DNA from: Bog-473 sp963726005
GTDB taxonomy: Bacteria; Actinomycetota; Acidimicrobiia; Acidimicrobiales; RAAP-2
Reading direction: 5' to 3'
Assembly: GCA_963726005.1 (NCBI GenBank)
Contig: CAVSAT010000001.1
Location: forward strand, 1-64,000
DNA: 64,000 nt
The translations under genes and the position numbers were made by a program. Of the stretch, positions 53,876 through 61,937 are shown piece after piece. The notes below the pieces were generated by a model. It was not told where the DNA came from. It did not search any database and saw nothing but the letters and a program-made list of their open reading frames with translations. How positions within the stretch are numbered: the first letter of the stretch is position 1; every line of letters starts with the position of its first letter.

Positions 53876-55672
53876 TCAGTCGGTGGCCGGCACGAGCTCG
53901 TCGCGCAGCTGGCGCTTGAGGACCTTCCCCTGCGGGTTGCGCGGCAGGGGCTCGGTGCGGAACCAGATGTGCGTCGGCACCATGAAGCCGGCGAGCCGCG
54001 CCTTGACGTGCAGCCCCAGCTCCTCCGCGGTCACCTTGGCCCCGGGCCGGAGCACGACCACCGCACCCACCTCCTCGCCCAGCGTCGGATGGGGCACGCC
54101 GATCACGGCACAGTCCGCGACCGCCGGGTGCTCGAAGAGCGCGGCCTCGACCTGGACGGAGTACACGTTCTCGCCCCCGCGGATGATCATGTCCTTGGCC
54201 CGGTCGACGATGTAGATGAAGTTGTCCTCGTCGAGCCTGGCCACGTCGCCGGTGTGCAGCCAGCCCCTGGAAAAGGTCTTGGCCGTCTCGTCGGGCCGGT
54301 TCCAATAGCCGCGCACCACGTTGGGCCCCTTGATCCACAGCTCCCCCCTGACGTCGGGCCCACCGGCGATGGCGTCATCCGGCTCGTCGCGGGTGAAGTC
54401 CTCGGGCACGATGGCCACGTCGCACACCGGCACGGCGGGACCGACGCTCTCAGGCTTGGCCACGTAGTCGCCGCCGGAGATCATGGAGGTGACAGAGGAC
54501 GTCTCGGTCAGCCCGTACCCGTTCGAGGGCTGCCCCACGGGCCACGCCTCGCGGATGCGCCGGACCAGGTCGGGCGGCGCGGGGGCGCCCCCGTACGAGA
54601 CGCCGCGGATCGACGACGTGTCGAACTTCGAGAAGTTGGGCGAGTCGAGCACCTGCATCACCATGGAGGGCACACCGCCGAACGTCCCGATCCTCTCCCG
54701 CTCAATCAGCTCGAGCGCGCGATCGGGGTCGAAGTGGTGCATCATCACGAGCTTGCCGCCGGCCGCGACGTTCGAGACCATGACCGAGTGGCACCCCGTG
54801 GCGTGGAAGAGCGGCACGGAGAGGAGGAAGGCGGGCTGCGCCTTGTCGCCCACCGGCTCCAGGGCGGGCGCGCCGAACCGCATGGACCCTCGGGTGTTGA
54901 TGAAGAACAGGCTCATCAAATTGGTGCACATGTTGCGGTGTGTTCCCACCGCGCCCTTGGGTCGCCCGGTGGTGCCCGACGTGTAGAAGATGGTGGCGTC
55001 GTCCTCCGGGTCGATCGTGAGGTCGGGGGGCGAGGCGGCCTCGTCCACGGGACCGACGGCAAGCGGGAAGGGCCACTCGGTCACGGGCGGGGCGCCCCCG
55101 GGCGGTTCGTAGACCGAGAGCGGGGCTTTCGGCTGGGTCCGGTGCTCGTCGGCCACGACGATTGCGCCGAACCCCGAGAGCCCACCGAGGAAGGGCCGGA
55201 CGCGCTCGGCCCGTTCGGTGTCGACGAAGGCGACCTTCGAGCCGGAGTCCTCGAGCCCGTAGCGCAGCTCCTCGCCGCTCCACCACGCGTTCAGCGGCAC
55301 GACGATGGCGCCGGCCAGCGTGGCCCCCCAGAAGGCCATGATCCACTCGGGCAGGTTGCGCATGATGATGGCGACGCGATCGCCCTGTGCGATCCCGAAG
55401 GTGGACCGGAGCCGGTGCGCCAGCGTGCAGGCAATGCGGTAGTGCTCGGCGAAGGTCGTCCGCTCGTCCTCGTAGACGAGGAAGGGGGCGTCACCGTGGG
55501 CGAGCGACATATCGAGGATGGCACGCAGGGACGCGGGTGCGTTCTTCCACGTCCGCGTCGGCACCCCGCGGATGTCGAGCTCCTCCATCTCGAAGAGCTG
55601 ACCCGGGGCGGTGAGCGCCGCATCGGCGTCGGCGATCGACATGGCCGGTGTGTCCTTGCCGGTTGGGCTCAC
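53876..55672 (-). CDS. Acyl-CoA synthetase (AMP-binding, class I adenylate-forming)
   Basis: A 598-residue ANL enzyme. P-loop FYTSGTTGRPKGAVGTHRNM, A5-type YGLTETSSVTSM, A7/A8 GWLHTGDVARLDEDNFIYIV and the A10 lysine block LPRNPQGKVLKRQL are intact. Activates a carboxylic acid as acyl-AMP then CoA ester; a medium or long fatty acid is most likely. GTG start overlaps the stop of orn. Convergent with the DinB-like gene. Confidence 0.93.
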   Translation of the reverse strand: MSPTGKDTPAMSIADADAALTAPGQLFEMEELDIRGVPTRTWKNAPASLRAILDMSLAHGDAPFLVYEDERTTFAEHYRIACTLAHRLRSTFGIAQGDRVAIIMRNLPEWIMAFWGATLAGAIVVPLNAWWSGEELRYGLEDSGSKVAFVDTERAERVRPFLGGLSGFGAIVVADEHRTQPKAPLSVYEPPGGAPPVTEWPFPLAVGPVDEAASPPDLTIDPEDDATIFYTSGTTGRPKGAVGTHRNMCTNLMSLFFINTRGSMRFGAPALEPVGDKAQPAFLLSVPLFHATGCHSVMVSNVAAGGKLVMMHHFDPDRALELIERERIGTFGGVPSMVMQVLDSPNFSKFDTSSIRGVSYGGAPAPPDLVRRIREAWPVGQPSNGYGLTETSSVTSMISGGDYVAKPESVGPAVPVCDVAIVPEDFTRDEPDDAIAGGPDVRGELWIKGPNVVRGYWNRPDETAKTFSRGWLHTGDVARLDEDNFIYIVDRAKDMIIRGGENVYSVQVEAALFEHPAVADCAVIGVPHPTLGEEVGAVVVLRPGAKVTAEELGLHVKARLAGFMVPTHIWFRTEPLPRNPQGKVLKRQLRDELVPATD

Positions 55673-56229
55673 GTGGTCTCCTTCTCGGTGGTTCCGGCAT
55701 GGTCGAAGATGGCGGCGCGGTAGTAGGCCAGCTCCGCGACGCTCTCACGAATGTCCTGCAGCGCCCGGTGGCCGCCCTTCTTGACCGGAGCCGCCTTGTA
55801 GACCTCGGGCAGCCAGCGCCGGCAGAGCTCCTTGACCGTCGACACGTCGACCGAGCGGTAGTGCAGATAGTCCTCGATCTCGGGCAGCTGCGTGGCCAGG
55901 AAGCGGCGGTCGGTGCCGATGGAGTTCCCTGCCAGCGGCACCGTGTGGGCCTCATGGACGTGCTTTTGCAAGAAGGCCAGCGTCTGCGCCCCGGCCTCGG
56001 CGAGCGTCAGCGACGACGCCTCCATGTCGGCCACCAGGCCGGAGCGGGTGTGCATGGTACGGACGTACTCGTCCATATCGGCCACCTGCTCGGGCGAGGC
56101 GTGCACCACCAGGTCGGGGCCCTCCTCGAGCACGGTCAGGTCGTCATCGGTGATGAGGCAGGCGATCTCGACGATGGTGTGACGCGCCGGATCGAGCCCC
56201 GTCATCTCGAGGTCGATCCATGCCAGCAT
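55669..56229 (-). CDS. orn: Oligoribonuclease
   Basis: A 186-residue DEDDh exoribonuclease: WIDLEMTGLDPARHTIVEIA (Asp and Glu ligands), LAGNSIGTDRRFLATQLPEI and KKGGHRALQDIRESVAEL with catalytic His and Asp. Degrades 2-5-nt RNAs and pGpG, the product of EAL phosphodiesterases, so it connects to the c-di-GMP genes at the left of the window. Stop overlaps the acyl-CoA synthetase start (GTGA). Confidence 0.96.
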   Translation of the reverse strand: MLAWIDLEMTGLDPARHTIVEIACLITDDDLTVLEEGPDLVVHASPEQVADMDEYVRTMHTRSGLVADMEASSLTLAEAGAQTLAFLQKHVHEAHTVPLAGNSIGTDRRFLATQLPEIEDYLHYRSVDVSTVKELCRRWLPEVYKAAPVKKGGHRALQDIRESVAELAYYRAAIFDHAGTTEKETT

Positions 56230-56302
56230 GCGCGGGCATGCTACCGGTCCCGGATGGGCCGACGGCCGTGGGAGCGTGGGCCGGCCCTTGTAGTGTCCGG
56301 CG

Positions 56303-56746
56303 ATGCTGCGCGTCCCGTTGCACCAGCTCGATGCCGCCCTCCCGGTGCCCGGCTACGCACGTGCGGGGGATGCCGGGGCCGACCTCATCGCCCGCGTGGA
56401 CACCGTCCTGGCCTGCCGGGGCGGCCGTGCCGTGGTGCCGACAGGGGTGGCCGTCGCCATCCCGGCCGGCTACGCGGGCCTGGTGCTTCCCCGCAGCGGG
56501 CTGGCGGTGCGGCACGGAGTGACCTGCCTCAACGCGCCCGGGTTGGTCGACGCCGGGTTCCGCGGCGAGCTGCGGGTCGTGCTCGTCAACCACGACCCCC
56601 AGCGCGATTACGCGGTCAGCCGGGGTGACCGCATCGCCCAGCTGGTCCTGATCCGGGTCGAAGAGGTCGACTTCGAGTTGGTATCCGAGGACGCCCTCGG
56701 CGAGTCGGAGCGGGGCAGCGGCGGTTTCGGGCACACCGGCACATGA
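56303..56746 (+). CDS. dut: Deoxyuridine triphosphatase
   Basis: A 147-residue trimeric dUTPase with all five motifs: YARAGDAGADLIAR, VLPRSGLAVRHG, GLVDAGFRGEL, RIAQLVLIRVEE, and RGSGGFGHTG for the C-terminal phosphate lid. Hydrolyses dUTP to dUMP. ATG start. Confidence 0.96.
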   Translation: MLRVPLHQLDAALPVPGYARAGDAGADLIARVDTVLACRGGRAVVPTGVAVAIPAGYAGLVLPRSGLAVRHGVTCLNAPGLVDAGFRGELRVVLVNHDPQRDYAVSRGDRIAQLVLIRVEEVDFELVSEDALGESERGSGGFGHTGT

Positions 56747-56777
56747 CGCCGGGGCGGCCAGCAGCTAAGAAGAGGTC

Positions 56778-58220
56778 GTGATGCGCCCGCTGGTCGGCAT
56801 GGATGCTGCCTTTCTCTCCCTCGAGACGCCCACGACGCCGATGCACGTGGGCGTCGCGCTCCTGCTCGACCCGCCAGAGGGCACGCGCTCGCTCTTCTCA
56901 CCCTCGACCCGCTACGCGCAGATCCGCCGTGTCATCGAGCAGCGACTGCATCAGATACCTCAGTTCCGGCAGCGGGCCCTCCGGGTGCCTTTCGGATTGC
57001 ACCACCCGGTATGGGTCGACGACCCCGACTTCGAGCTTGACGACCATTTGAGCCGGGCCAGCCTGCCGTCACCCGGAGCGATGGCCGAGCTGGACGCGTT
57101 CATGGCCGCCGCCATGAGCCGACCACTCGACCCCGACCGGCCCCTATGGGAGATGCACGTGGTCGAGGGACTCGAGGGCGATCGCACCGCCCTGGTCGCC
57201 AAGGTGCATCACGCAATCCTCGACGGGGTGAGCGGGGCGTCCGTCCTGGCGGCGTTCCTCGATCTCACTCCGAGATCGCGCGTCGTGCCGATGCCGCCGG
57301 AGTGGAACCCCGCGCCGCTGCCCTCGAACGCGCAGATGCTTCGCCACGCCGCCTCGTCACTGGCGAGACAACCGGGCGCAACCCTGAGCACGTTGCAGGC
57401 GGGGGTGGAGGCGGTGGCCGATCTCGGGATGCACAACCGGGAGCTCGCCCAGCGGGGCGAACAGCCGCCGCCCGGTTTCTTCGCGGCTCCCCGGACCTCG
57501 TTCAACGGCGCCGTCTCCAACCGCAAGCGGTTCGCGTCGCTGTCCCTGCCGCTCGACGACGTCAAGCAGGTCGGGCGGGTCTTCGGGGCGACCGTGAACG
57601 ACGTCATCCTGGCCGGGGTCTCGGGCGGTCTGCGTCGGCTCCTGGCGTCGCGCGGGGAGGAGACCGAGCAGCCGCTGGTCGCGATGGTGCCGGTCTCGAC
57701 GCGCCCCGCGGGTCAGGCAGAGACGCTGGGGAACCAGGTCTCGGGGATGCTCGTCTCGCTGGCGAGCGACATCGACGACCCGGTCCACCGGCTGGACGCG
57801 ATCGCAGAGTCGGCGCGGGTCGCCAAGGAGCAGGAGAAGCTGCACCGGGGACGCCTCATCGGCGACCTGGCCCAGGTCGCGCTGCCCGCGCTCGCGTCAC
57901 GCATGGCGCGGGCGGTGGCAGGGGCGCGGCTCTTCGACAAGGTGCGGCCGCCGTTCAACGTGACCGTGTCGAGCGTCCGAGGACCGGACTTCTCGCTCTT
58001 CTGTGCCGGCAGCCGCGTGGTCGGCATGTACCCGGTCGGCCCGATGGCCGAGGGGATCGGGGTCAACGTGACGGTGTTCTCGTATCTCGAGCGGGTGTAC
58101 TTCGGGTTGCTGGCCTGCCGGAAGCTGATCCCCGAGCTCGACGAGGTGGCTGGGCACATCGACGAAGCGCTGGGTGAATTGGTGGAATGCGCCATCGGCG
58201 CGCGGGGGGCAACGGCCTAG
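56778..58220 (+). CDS. Wax ester synthase/diacylglycerol acyltransferase
   Basis: A 480-residue WS/DGAT: N-terminal MDAAFLSLETPTTPMHVG, the acyltransferase motif KVHHAILDGVSGASVLA (HHxxxDG, about residue 144), GATVNDVILAGVSGGLRRLL and FNVTVSSVRGPDFSLFCAG. Makes triacylglycerol or wax esters from acyl-CoA. GTG start. With the acyl-CoA synthetase and hydratase genes it suggests storage-lipid metabolism. Confidence 0.94.
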   Translation: MMRPLVGMDAAFLSLETPTTPMHVGVALLLDPPEGTRSLFSPSTRYAQIRRVIEQRLHQIPQFRQRALRVPFGLHHPVWVDDPDFELDDHLSRASLPSPGAMAELDAFMAAAMSRPLDPDRPLWEMHVVEGLEGDRTALVAKVHHAILDGVSGASVLAAFLDLTPRSRVVPMPPEWNPAPLPSNAQMLRHAASSLARQPGATLSTLQAGVEAVADLGMHNRELAQRGEQPPPGFFAAPRTSFNGAVSNRKRFASLSLPLDDVKQVGRVFGATVNDVILAGVSGGLRRLLASRGEETEQPLVAMVPVSTRPAGQAETLGNQVSGMLVSLASDIDDPVHRLDAIAESARVAKEQEKLHRGRLIGDLAQVALPALASRMARAVAGARLFDKVRPPFNVTVSSVRGPDFSLFCAGSRVVGMYPVGPMAEGIGVNVTVFSYLERVYFGLLACRKLIPELDEVAGHIDEALGELVECAIGARGATA

Positions 58221-58253
58221 CTCCGGCTCGCTTGTCACCACGGCCCGGGAGGC

Positions 58254-58293
58254 GGGCGCTGCGAGCCGCCTGGCGAGACGGCCCGCAGCGCCC
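58254..58293. terminator. Hairpin between convergent WS/DGAT and secreted-protein genes
   Basis: GGGCGCTGCG pairs with CGCAGCGCCC across a 20-nt loop, followed by TTCCTCT. Position between convergent stops suggests a bidirectional terminator. Confidence 0.65.
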
Positions 58294-58338
58294 TTCCTCT
58301 GTCCTACGTGGCTCAGGTGCGTGTGGAAGCGGGCTCGG

Positions 58339-58725
58339 CTACGAGCCGGAGGGTGGGCTCGAAGTGGAGCCGGACGACGGCCCGGTGCCGGAACCGGCCG
58401 GCGGCGTGCCGTTGTGGCTTCCCGAGCCGCTGCCCATGTTGGGGCAGTTCTGTCTGGAGTTGGAGCCCGAGCCGGAAGAGGTGCCCGAGGAGCCCGAACT
58501 GGTGCTGCCGGAACCGGTGCTGCCGGAACCGGTGCTGCCGGAGCCGGAGCTTCCGGTGCTCGAACTCGACGACGGCGCGGTGGTCGACGAGTTGCTCGTC
58601 GAACCGGTGCCCGAGTTGCCCGTCGAGGTGGACGTGGTGGCGGCATTGGCGACCAACGCACCCCCGGCGACGAGGCCAGAGGTCAGTGCGCTCGTGGCCA
58701 GCACGTTGCGTAGGCGGATCTTCAT
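58339..58725 (-). CDS. Secreted Ser/Gly/Thr-rich low-complexity protein
   Basis: A 128-residue protein with a clear signal peptide (KIRLRNVLATSALTSGLVAG then GALVANAA). The mature part is almost entirely Ser, Gly, Thr and Asn, including three copies of GSGST encoded by a 15-bp tandem repeat at about 58501-58557, and a single Cys in RQNCPNMG. No family recognised. Likely disordered, possibly O-glycosylated on the surface by the mannosyltransferase type at 29806 (speculative). ATG start behind AAAGGGA. Confidence 0.75.
   Translation of the reverse strand: MKIRLRNVLATSALTSGLVAGGALVANAATTSTSTGNSGTGSTSNSSTTAPSSSSSTGSSGSGSTGSGSTGSGSTSSGSSGTSSGSGSNSRQNCPNMGSGSGSHNGTPPAGSGTGPSSGSTSSPPSGS
58501..58557. 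repeat. 15-bp tandem repeat in the Ser/Gly-rich protein gene
   Basis: CTGCCGGAACCGGTG-type units repeat about three times and encode Gly-Ser-Gly-Ser-Thr on the minus strand. The array keeps frame, so copy changes alter only length. Confidence 0.7.
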
Positions 58726-58964
58726 TGGTTGTGTTCCCTTTCATCTCGTGCGGAGCGCCAGCCCATTCGGGCCGGCACCACACACGGTGCGCCCCGGATC
58801 TGGGTGCGACCGCACAATGGGGTGGGCGTGCGCGTGGAGTTGTTTGACGCGCCGATGACGATTCACACCGTTCGCACTGGCTGTCTCACAGGAGGCGTCA
58901 CGGTGCCTCGCAGGCGACGTCACGGCACTCCACAGAAGACGTGGTCAGGCGGTGGGAGCTGTTG

Positions 58965-59939
58965 TCACACCCCGGCGAGCTCGTGGTAATGACGTCGCCA
59001 GATGAGCTTGTAGACGCGCGTCCACCGTGGGATGGAACGCAGGATCGGGATGAATGGGAGGAGGATCAACGCGAGGGAGAGCACCATCATGATCGACCAC
59101 ACCTCGAGGTCGGCGTTGGTCGAGGTCTTCATGGGCGGCACCTGATACCACATCGTGTAGAGCCACAGCCACGCCTGCCCCGGGTAATTCCCGGTCTCGT
59201 TCATCATGCCCCACTGGGTGCCCTGAAGGTGCTGGGCTTGGGCCAGGTCGGCCAGGTACGCACCGTCGGCGATGAAGAGCAGCGGCTTCGTGTAGTTGGT
59301 GTTGTAGAACCCCCCTTGGCTGAGGAGGGTGCCGTCGAGGCCACCCGTCTGGGCCATGCTCGTCAGGGTGCCGATCATGACGCCGACCGGGCCGTAGCGA
59401 CCGGCGGGCACGTGGAGCCGCCCGCCTGCGACGGTGGCGTTGGCAACCGCCTTCTCGTAGGCCGTCGTCCACGCGGCCTGCTTCGCCGCCGGCGCTCCCT
59501 CGTACAGGTTCAGTGCCGATTGCGTCCCGGGCTGGTTGACAAGTGTCCGCAGCGGGTAAATCACGAAATCCTGGGCGGTGTCGATCGGCTGGTGGACTCC
59601 GAACCATTGTGCGGGCTCGAAGAACCCGATGTGCTGCGCGGTATCCGGCGTGGAGTTGTAGGGCGCTCCGTACCCTGCCGTGCCGCTCGTGCCGTCCAGC
59701 TCTGTGATGGCGGTCTGGGCGAAGTCGACCGGGCTGGCGATGGACCACCTCTTGAGCGTGACGGCAGCGTCGTCGGGCGACGAGAACACCACCGCCAACA
59801 GGACGATGAGCACGGCAACCGCGAGGAAGGCGACGAAGGCCTCCTTCAAGATGTCGTAGGGAACGTACGCTCCCTTCCACTCCTTGACATCGCGATCGGG
59901 ATTGAAACGACGTGCCCTCCGCCTGGCAGCAGCACTCAT
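58965..59939 (-). CDS. Membrane partner protein of cytochrome b (cytochrome b C-terminal-like, uncertain)
   Basis: A 324-residue protein with an Arg-rich cytoplasmic start, one transmembrane helix at about residues 31-53, a large outer domain of about 230 residues (FFEPAQWFGVHQPIDTAQDF, GRYGPVGVMIGTLTSMAQTG, LFIADGAYLADLAQAQHLQG) and a second helix at about 287-306. No haem-binding Cys motif. Its start overlaps the end of the cytochrome b gene by 4 nt, so it probably replaces the usual C-terminal half of a bc/b6f-type cytochrome b. I do not recognise a characterised family. Confidence 0.65.
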   Translation of the reverse strand: MSAAARRRARRFNPDRDVKEWKGAYVPYDILKEAFVAFLAVAVLIVLLAVVFSSPDDAAVTLKRWSIASPVDFAQTAITELDGTSGTAGYGAPYNSTPDTAQHIGFFEPAQWFGVHQPIDTAQDFVIYPLRTLVNQPGTQSALNLYEGAPAAKQAAWTTAYEKAVANATVAGGRLHVPAGRYGPVGVMIGTLTSMAQTGGLDGTLLSQGGFYNTNYTKPLLFIADGAYLADLAQAQHLQGTQWGMMNETGNYPGQAWLWLYTMWYQVPPMKTSTNADLEVWSIMMVLSLALILLPFIPILRSIPRWTRVYKLIWRRHYHELAGV

Positions 59940-60661
59940 GCCGGCTCCGAGGGGGGCGCGGCACTGGCGGGGCCAACGTCGCCATGTCCCTCATGGGCCT
60001 TGTCGGCAAACGGAGGGACGATGCCGTGCCGCCGCACCAAAAGCACGTGCAGGCCGGCGATGAGGGCGACCCCGATGGGCAGCAGCACGATGTGCCACAT
60101 CAGCATCTGGCCGAAGTTGAGCACGTTGAAGACCGCGCCGGCTCCGGTGGAGTTGATGCCGTCCTTGGCCTGCGTGGAGATCCACTGCGAGTCGAAGTTC
60201 GTCTGCGACACGTACCCGGTGAAGGCGGCCCCGACCGAGACAAGGAAGGCGATGACCCCGGTGGCCCAGGTGAGGCGTCGCTTGCCGCGCCAGGCGGCCA
60301 TGAAGAACTTGCCCCAGAGGTGGATCACCATGAAGAAGAAGAAGGCCTCGACGCTCCACAGGTGCAGCGAGTTCACGAAGTGACCCGTGGAGGACACGTG
60401 CCACCAACTCGGTCCCATGATGGCCAGGATGCAGCCGGTGACGATCACCCAGGCGAGGCTGACGACGGTGAGCACGCCGAACACGTAGATCCACGACGCC
60501 ATGTACGCGGGCTGGCGGTCGGGGAGGAGCTGGTCGGGCGGGAACGCGGACTCGGCGGCCCGCCGCATCCGCGCGGTCCACTGGCGGGATTCCGCGCTAC
60601 GGGCGTGTGTCACTGTGGTCGACGCCGTGGGGTCGACGCGCCCGCCTGTGTCGACGCTCAC
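59936..60661 (-). CDS. Di-haem cytochrome b N-terminal (b6-type) subunit
   Basis: A 241-residue membrane protein with four transmembrane helices. Two His pairs suit two b haems: HLWSVEAFFFFMVIHLWG (His-13-His) and WHIVLLPIGVALIAGLH (14 apart). LTWATGVIAFLVSVGAAFTG is the conserved helix-C region. Length matches cytochrome b6 rather than full-length QcrB. No Rieske or cytochrome c gene is seen on either side. GTG start overlaps the upstream small gene's stop. Confidence 0.88.
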   Translation of the reverse strand: MSVDTGGRVDPTASTTVTHARSAESRQWTARMRRAAESAFPPDQLLPDRQPAYMASWIYVFGVLTVVSLAWVIVTGCILAIMGPSWWHVSSTGHFVNSLHLWSVEAFFFFMVIHLWGKFFMAAWRGKRRLTWATGVIAFLVSVGAAFTGYVSQTNFDSQWISTQAKDGINSTGAGAVFNVLNFGQMLMWHIVLLPIGVALIAGLHVLLVRRHGIVPPFADKAHEGHGDVGPASAAPPSEPA

Positions 60662-60834
60662 CGGTCACCTCGCTTGCGCTTGGGGAACGGGAGGATGATC
60701 GCCAGTAGGAAGACGATGATCATCAACACGATCACGGCGAAATTGGCGTAGGAGAGCTGGATGAAGCCCCAATGGATGTAGCGCCCGTTACCGTTGAGGT
60801 TGATCAGCGCCCCGAGCAGGGTAGCGAAGGCCAT
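60658..60834 (-). CDS. 58-residue single-span membrane protein of the cytochrome b operon
   Basis: An ATG ORF encoding 58 residues, beginning MAFATLLGALINLNGNGRYI and ending in a 25-residue hydrophobic span (FAVIVLMIIVFLLAIILPFP) plus a basic tail KRKRGDR. Its stop overlaps the cytochrome b GTG start by 4 nt, so translation is coupled. Probably a small accessory subunit. Not a known named family to me. Confidence 0.75.
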   Translation of the reverse strand: MAFATLLGALINLNGNGRYIHWGFIQLSYANFAVIVLMIIVFLLAIILPFPKRKRGDR

Positions 60835-60919
60835 AGCGTCACCCTACGCTGGTCGTCCCCATCTGATCAGGGACCTTGGTCACATCTGTGGAGGTTCTGG
60901 TCTCGGCTTCCTCGCTGGG

Positions 60920-61699
60920 TCAGCGAGTGGTCGCCCGCCAGCAGTAGGAGCGCATCGGCACGTCGATGACGTCGAGCACGGCGAGGGACTCTTGGGTGTC
61001 GAGATAGTGCGCCATGGCCTCGAGATGCCGCCGCCGGGCCGTCGCGTCCATGGTGATCACAGCGCTGTAGGTCGTGGACAGGGCGACGAGATCGGTCTTG
61101 GTCATCGGCGTGGTCCAGCGGAACAGTGCCGTTTCGGGCTCGTGGAAGGGGCTAGGGCCCGCGCTGTCGAGGTTGACCACGTGCCGGCGCCGGCGTCGCG
61201 CGTCCACATCGGCCTGCTCCTCCGGGCTGAACACGATGCCCCCGGCCCAGAGTGACCGCATCCACTCGACTGACCGGTCGGGCCCGCTCCACACGAGCGA
61301 AAGGCGTCCGCCGGGCCGCAGCACCCGTGCCACCTCAGGCACCGCGCGCGCCTCGTCGACCCAGTGCCAGGCCGACGCCGCGATGACGACGTCGAACGAA
61401 GAGCTGGCAGCGGGGATCTCTTCGGCTCGACCCTCCAGGATGTCGACACCGCTGTCGCCGGAGGCCAGCACGGCTCGCATCCGGTCATCTGGCTCGACTG
61501 CGACAACGTGTGCCACCCGTTCTGCCAGGAGCCTCGTCAGGACACCGGTTCCGGCACCGATTTCGAGGATGTCGGTGGTACCCGCTGGAAGCAGCCAGTC
61601 CAGGGCTTCCGCTGGGGGACCGGGCCGCAGCCGGTTGTACTCGTCGGCAACGGTACCAAAGGAGCCGCTCAAGATGGCCGTGGTCTCGTCTTGGCGCAC
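60920..61699 (-). CDS. Class I SAM-dependent methyltransferase
   Basis: A 259-residue methyltransferase: SGSFGTVADEYNRLRPGPPA before motif I TTDILEIGAGTGVLTRLLAE, VVAVEPDDRMRAVLAS, FDVVIAASAWHWVDEARAVP and VLRPGGRLSLVWSGPDRS. This resembles the TAM/YcgJ-like group. The longest open frame runs into tRNA-Gly, so the GTG at 61699 (VRQDETTAIL) is preferred. Target unknown. Confidence 0.85.
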   Translation of the reverse strand: MRQDETTAILSGSFGTVADEYNRLRPGPPAEALDWLLPAGTTDILEIGAGTGVLTRLLAERVAHVVAVEPDDRMRAVLASGDSGVDILEGRAEEIPAASSSFDVVIAASAWHWVDEARAVPEVARVLRPGGRLSLVWSGPDRSVEWMRSLWAGGIVFSPEEQADVDARRRRRHVVNLDSAGPSPFHEPETALFRWTTPMTKTDLVALSTTYSAVITMDATARRRHLEAMAHYLDTQESLAVLDVIDVPMRSYCWRATTR

Positions 61700-61835
61700 G
61701 AGATGAAATTTAGCGAGGCTACGAGCTCCGGTGACCGAGTCGCCCGCGGGCTGGTGGGAGGCACGAACGTACCGGCAGGACGCGCGATCGTCGCTCCTCT
61801 CCCTTGCCGTCGACGCGATAAAGTGGGCGCCCAAC

Positions 61836-61910
61836 GCGGAAGTGGCGCAGCGGTAGCGCATCACCTTGCCAAGGTGAGGGTCGCGGGTTCGAATCCCGTC
61901 TTCCGCTCCA
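61836..61910 (+). tRNA. tRNA-Gly (anticodon GCC)
   Basis: A 75-nt tRNA with acceptor GCGGAAG/CTTCCGC, anticodon loop TTGCCAA, T-arm GCGGGTTCGAATCCCGT and encoded 3' CCA (61908-61910), discriminator T. Reads GGC/GGU. The ISL3 element begins 27 nt beyond its 3' end. Confidence 0.97.
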
Positions 61911-61914
61911 AACT

Positions 61915-61934
61915 ACCAGTTCAGACCAGTTCAG
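61915..61934. repeat. Tandem ACCAGTTCAG direct repeat
   Basis: Two perfect 10-bp copies lie between the tRNA-Gly 3' end and the left end of the ISL3 element. They may be a footprint of integration or excision at the tRNA. Confidence 0.85.
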
Positions 61935-61937
61935 AGC

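Noticed and set aside
61700..61864. Extension of the methyltransferase ORF upstream into tRNA-Gly
   Set aside because: The added residues have no family similarity and the DNA is a tRNA; the GTG at 61699 is adequate.
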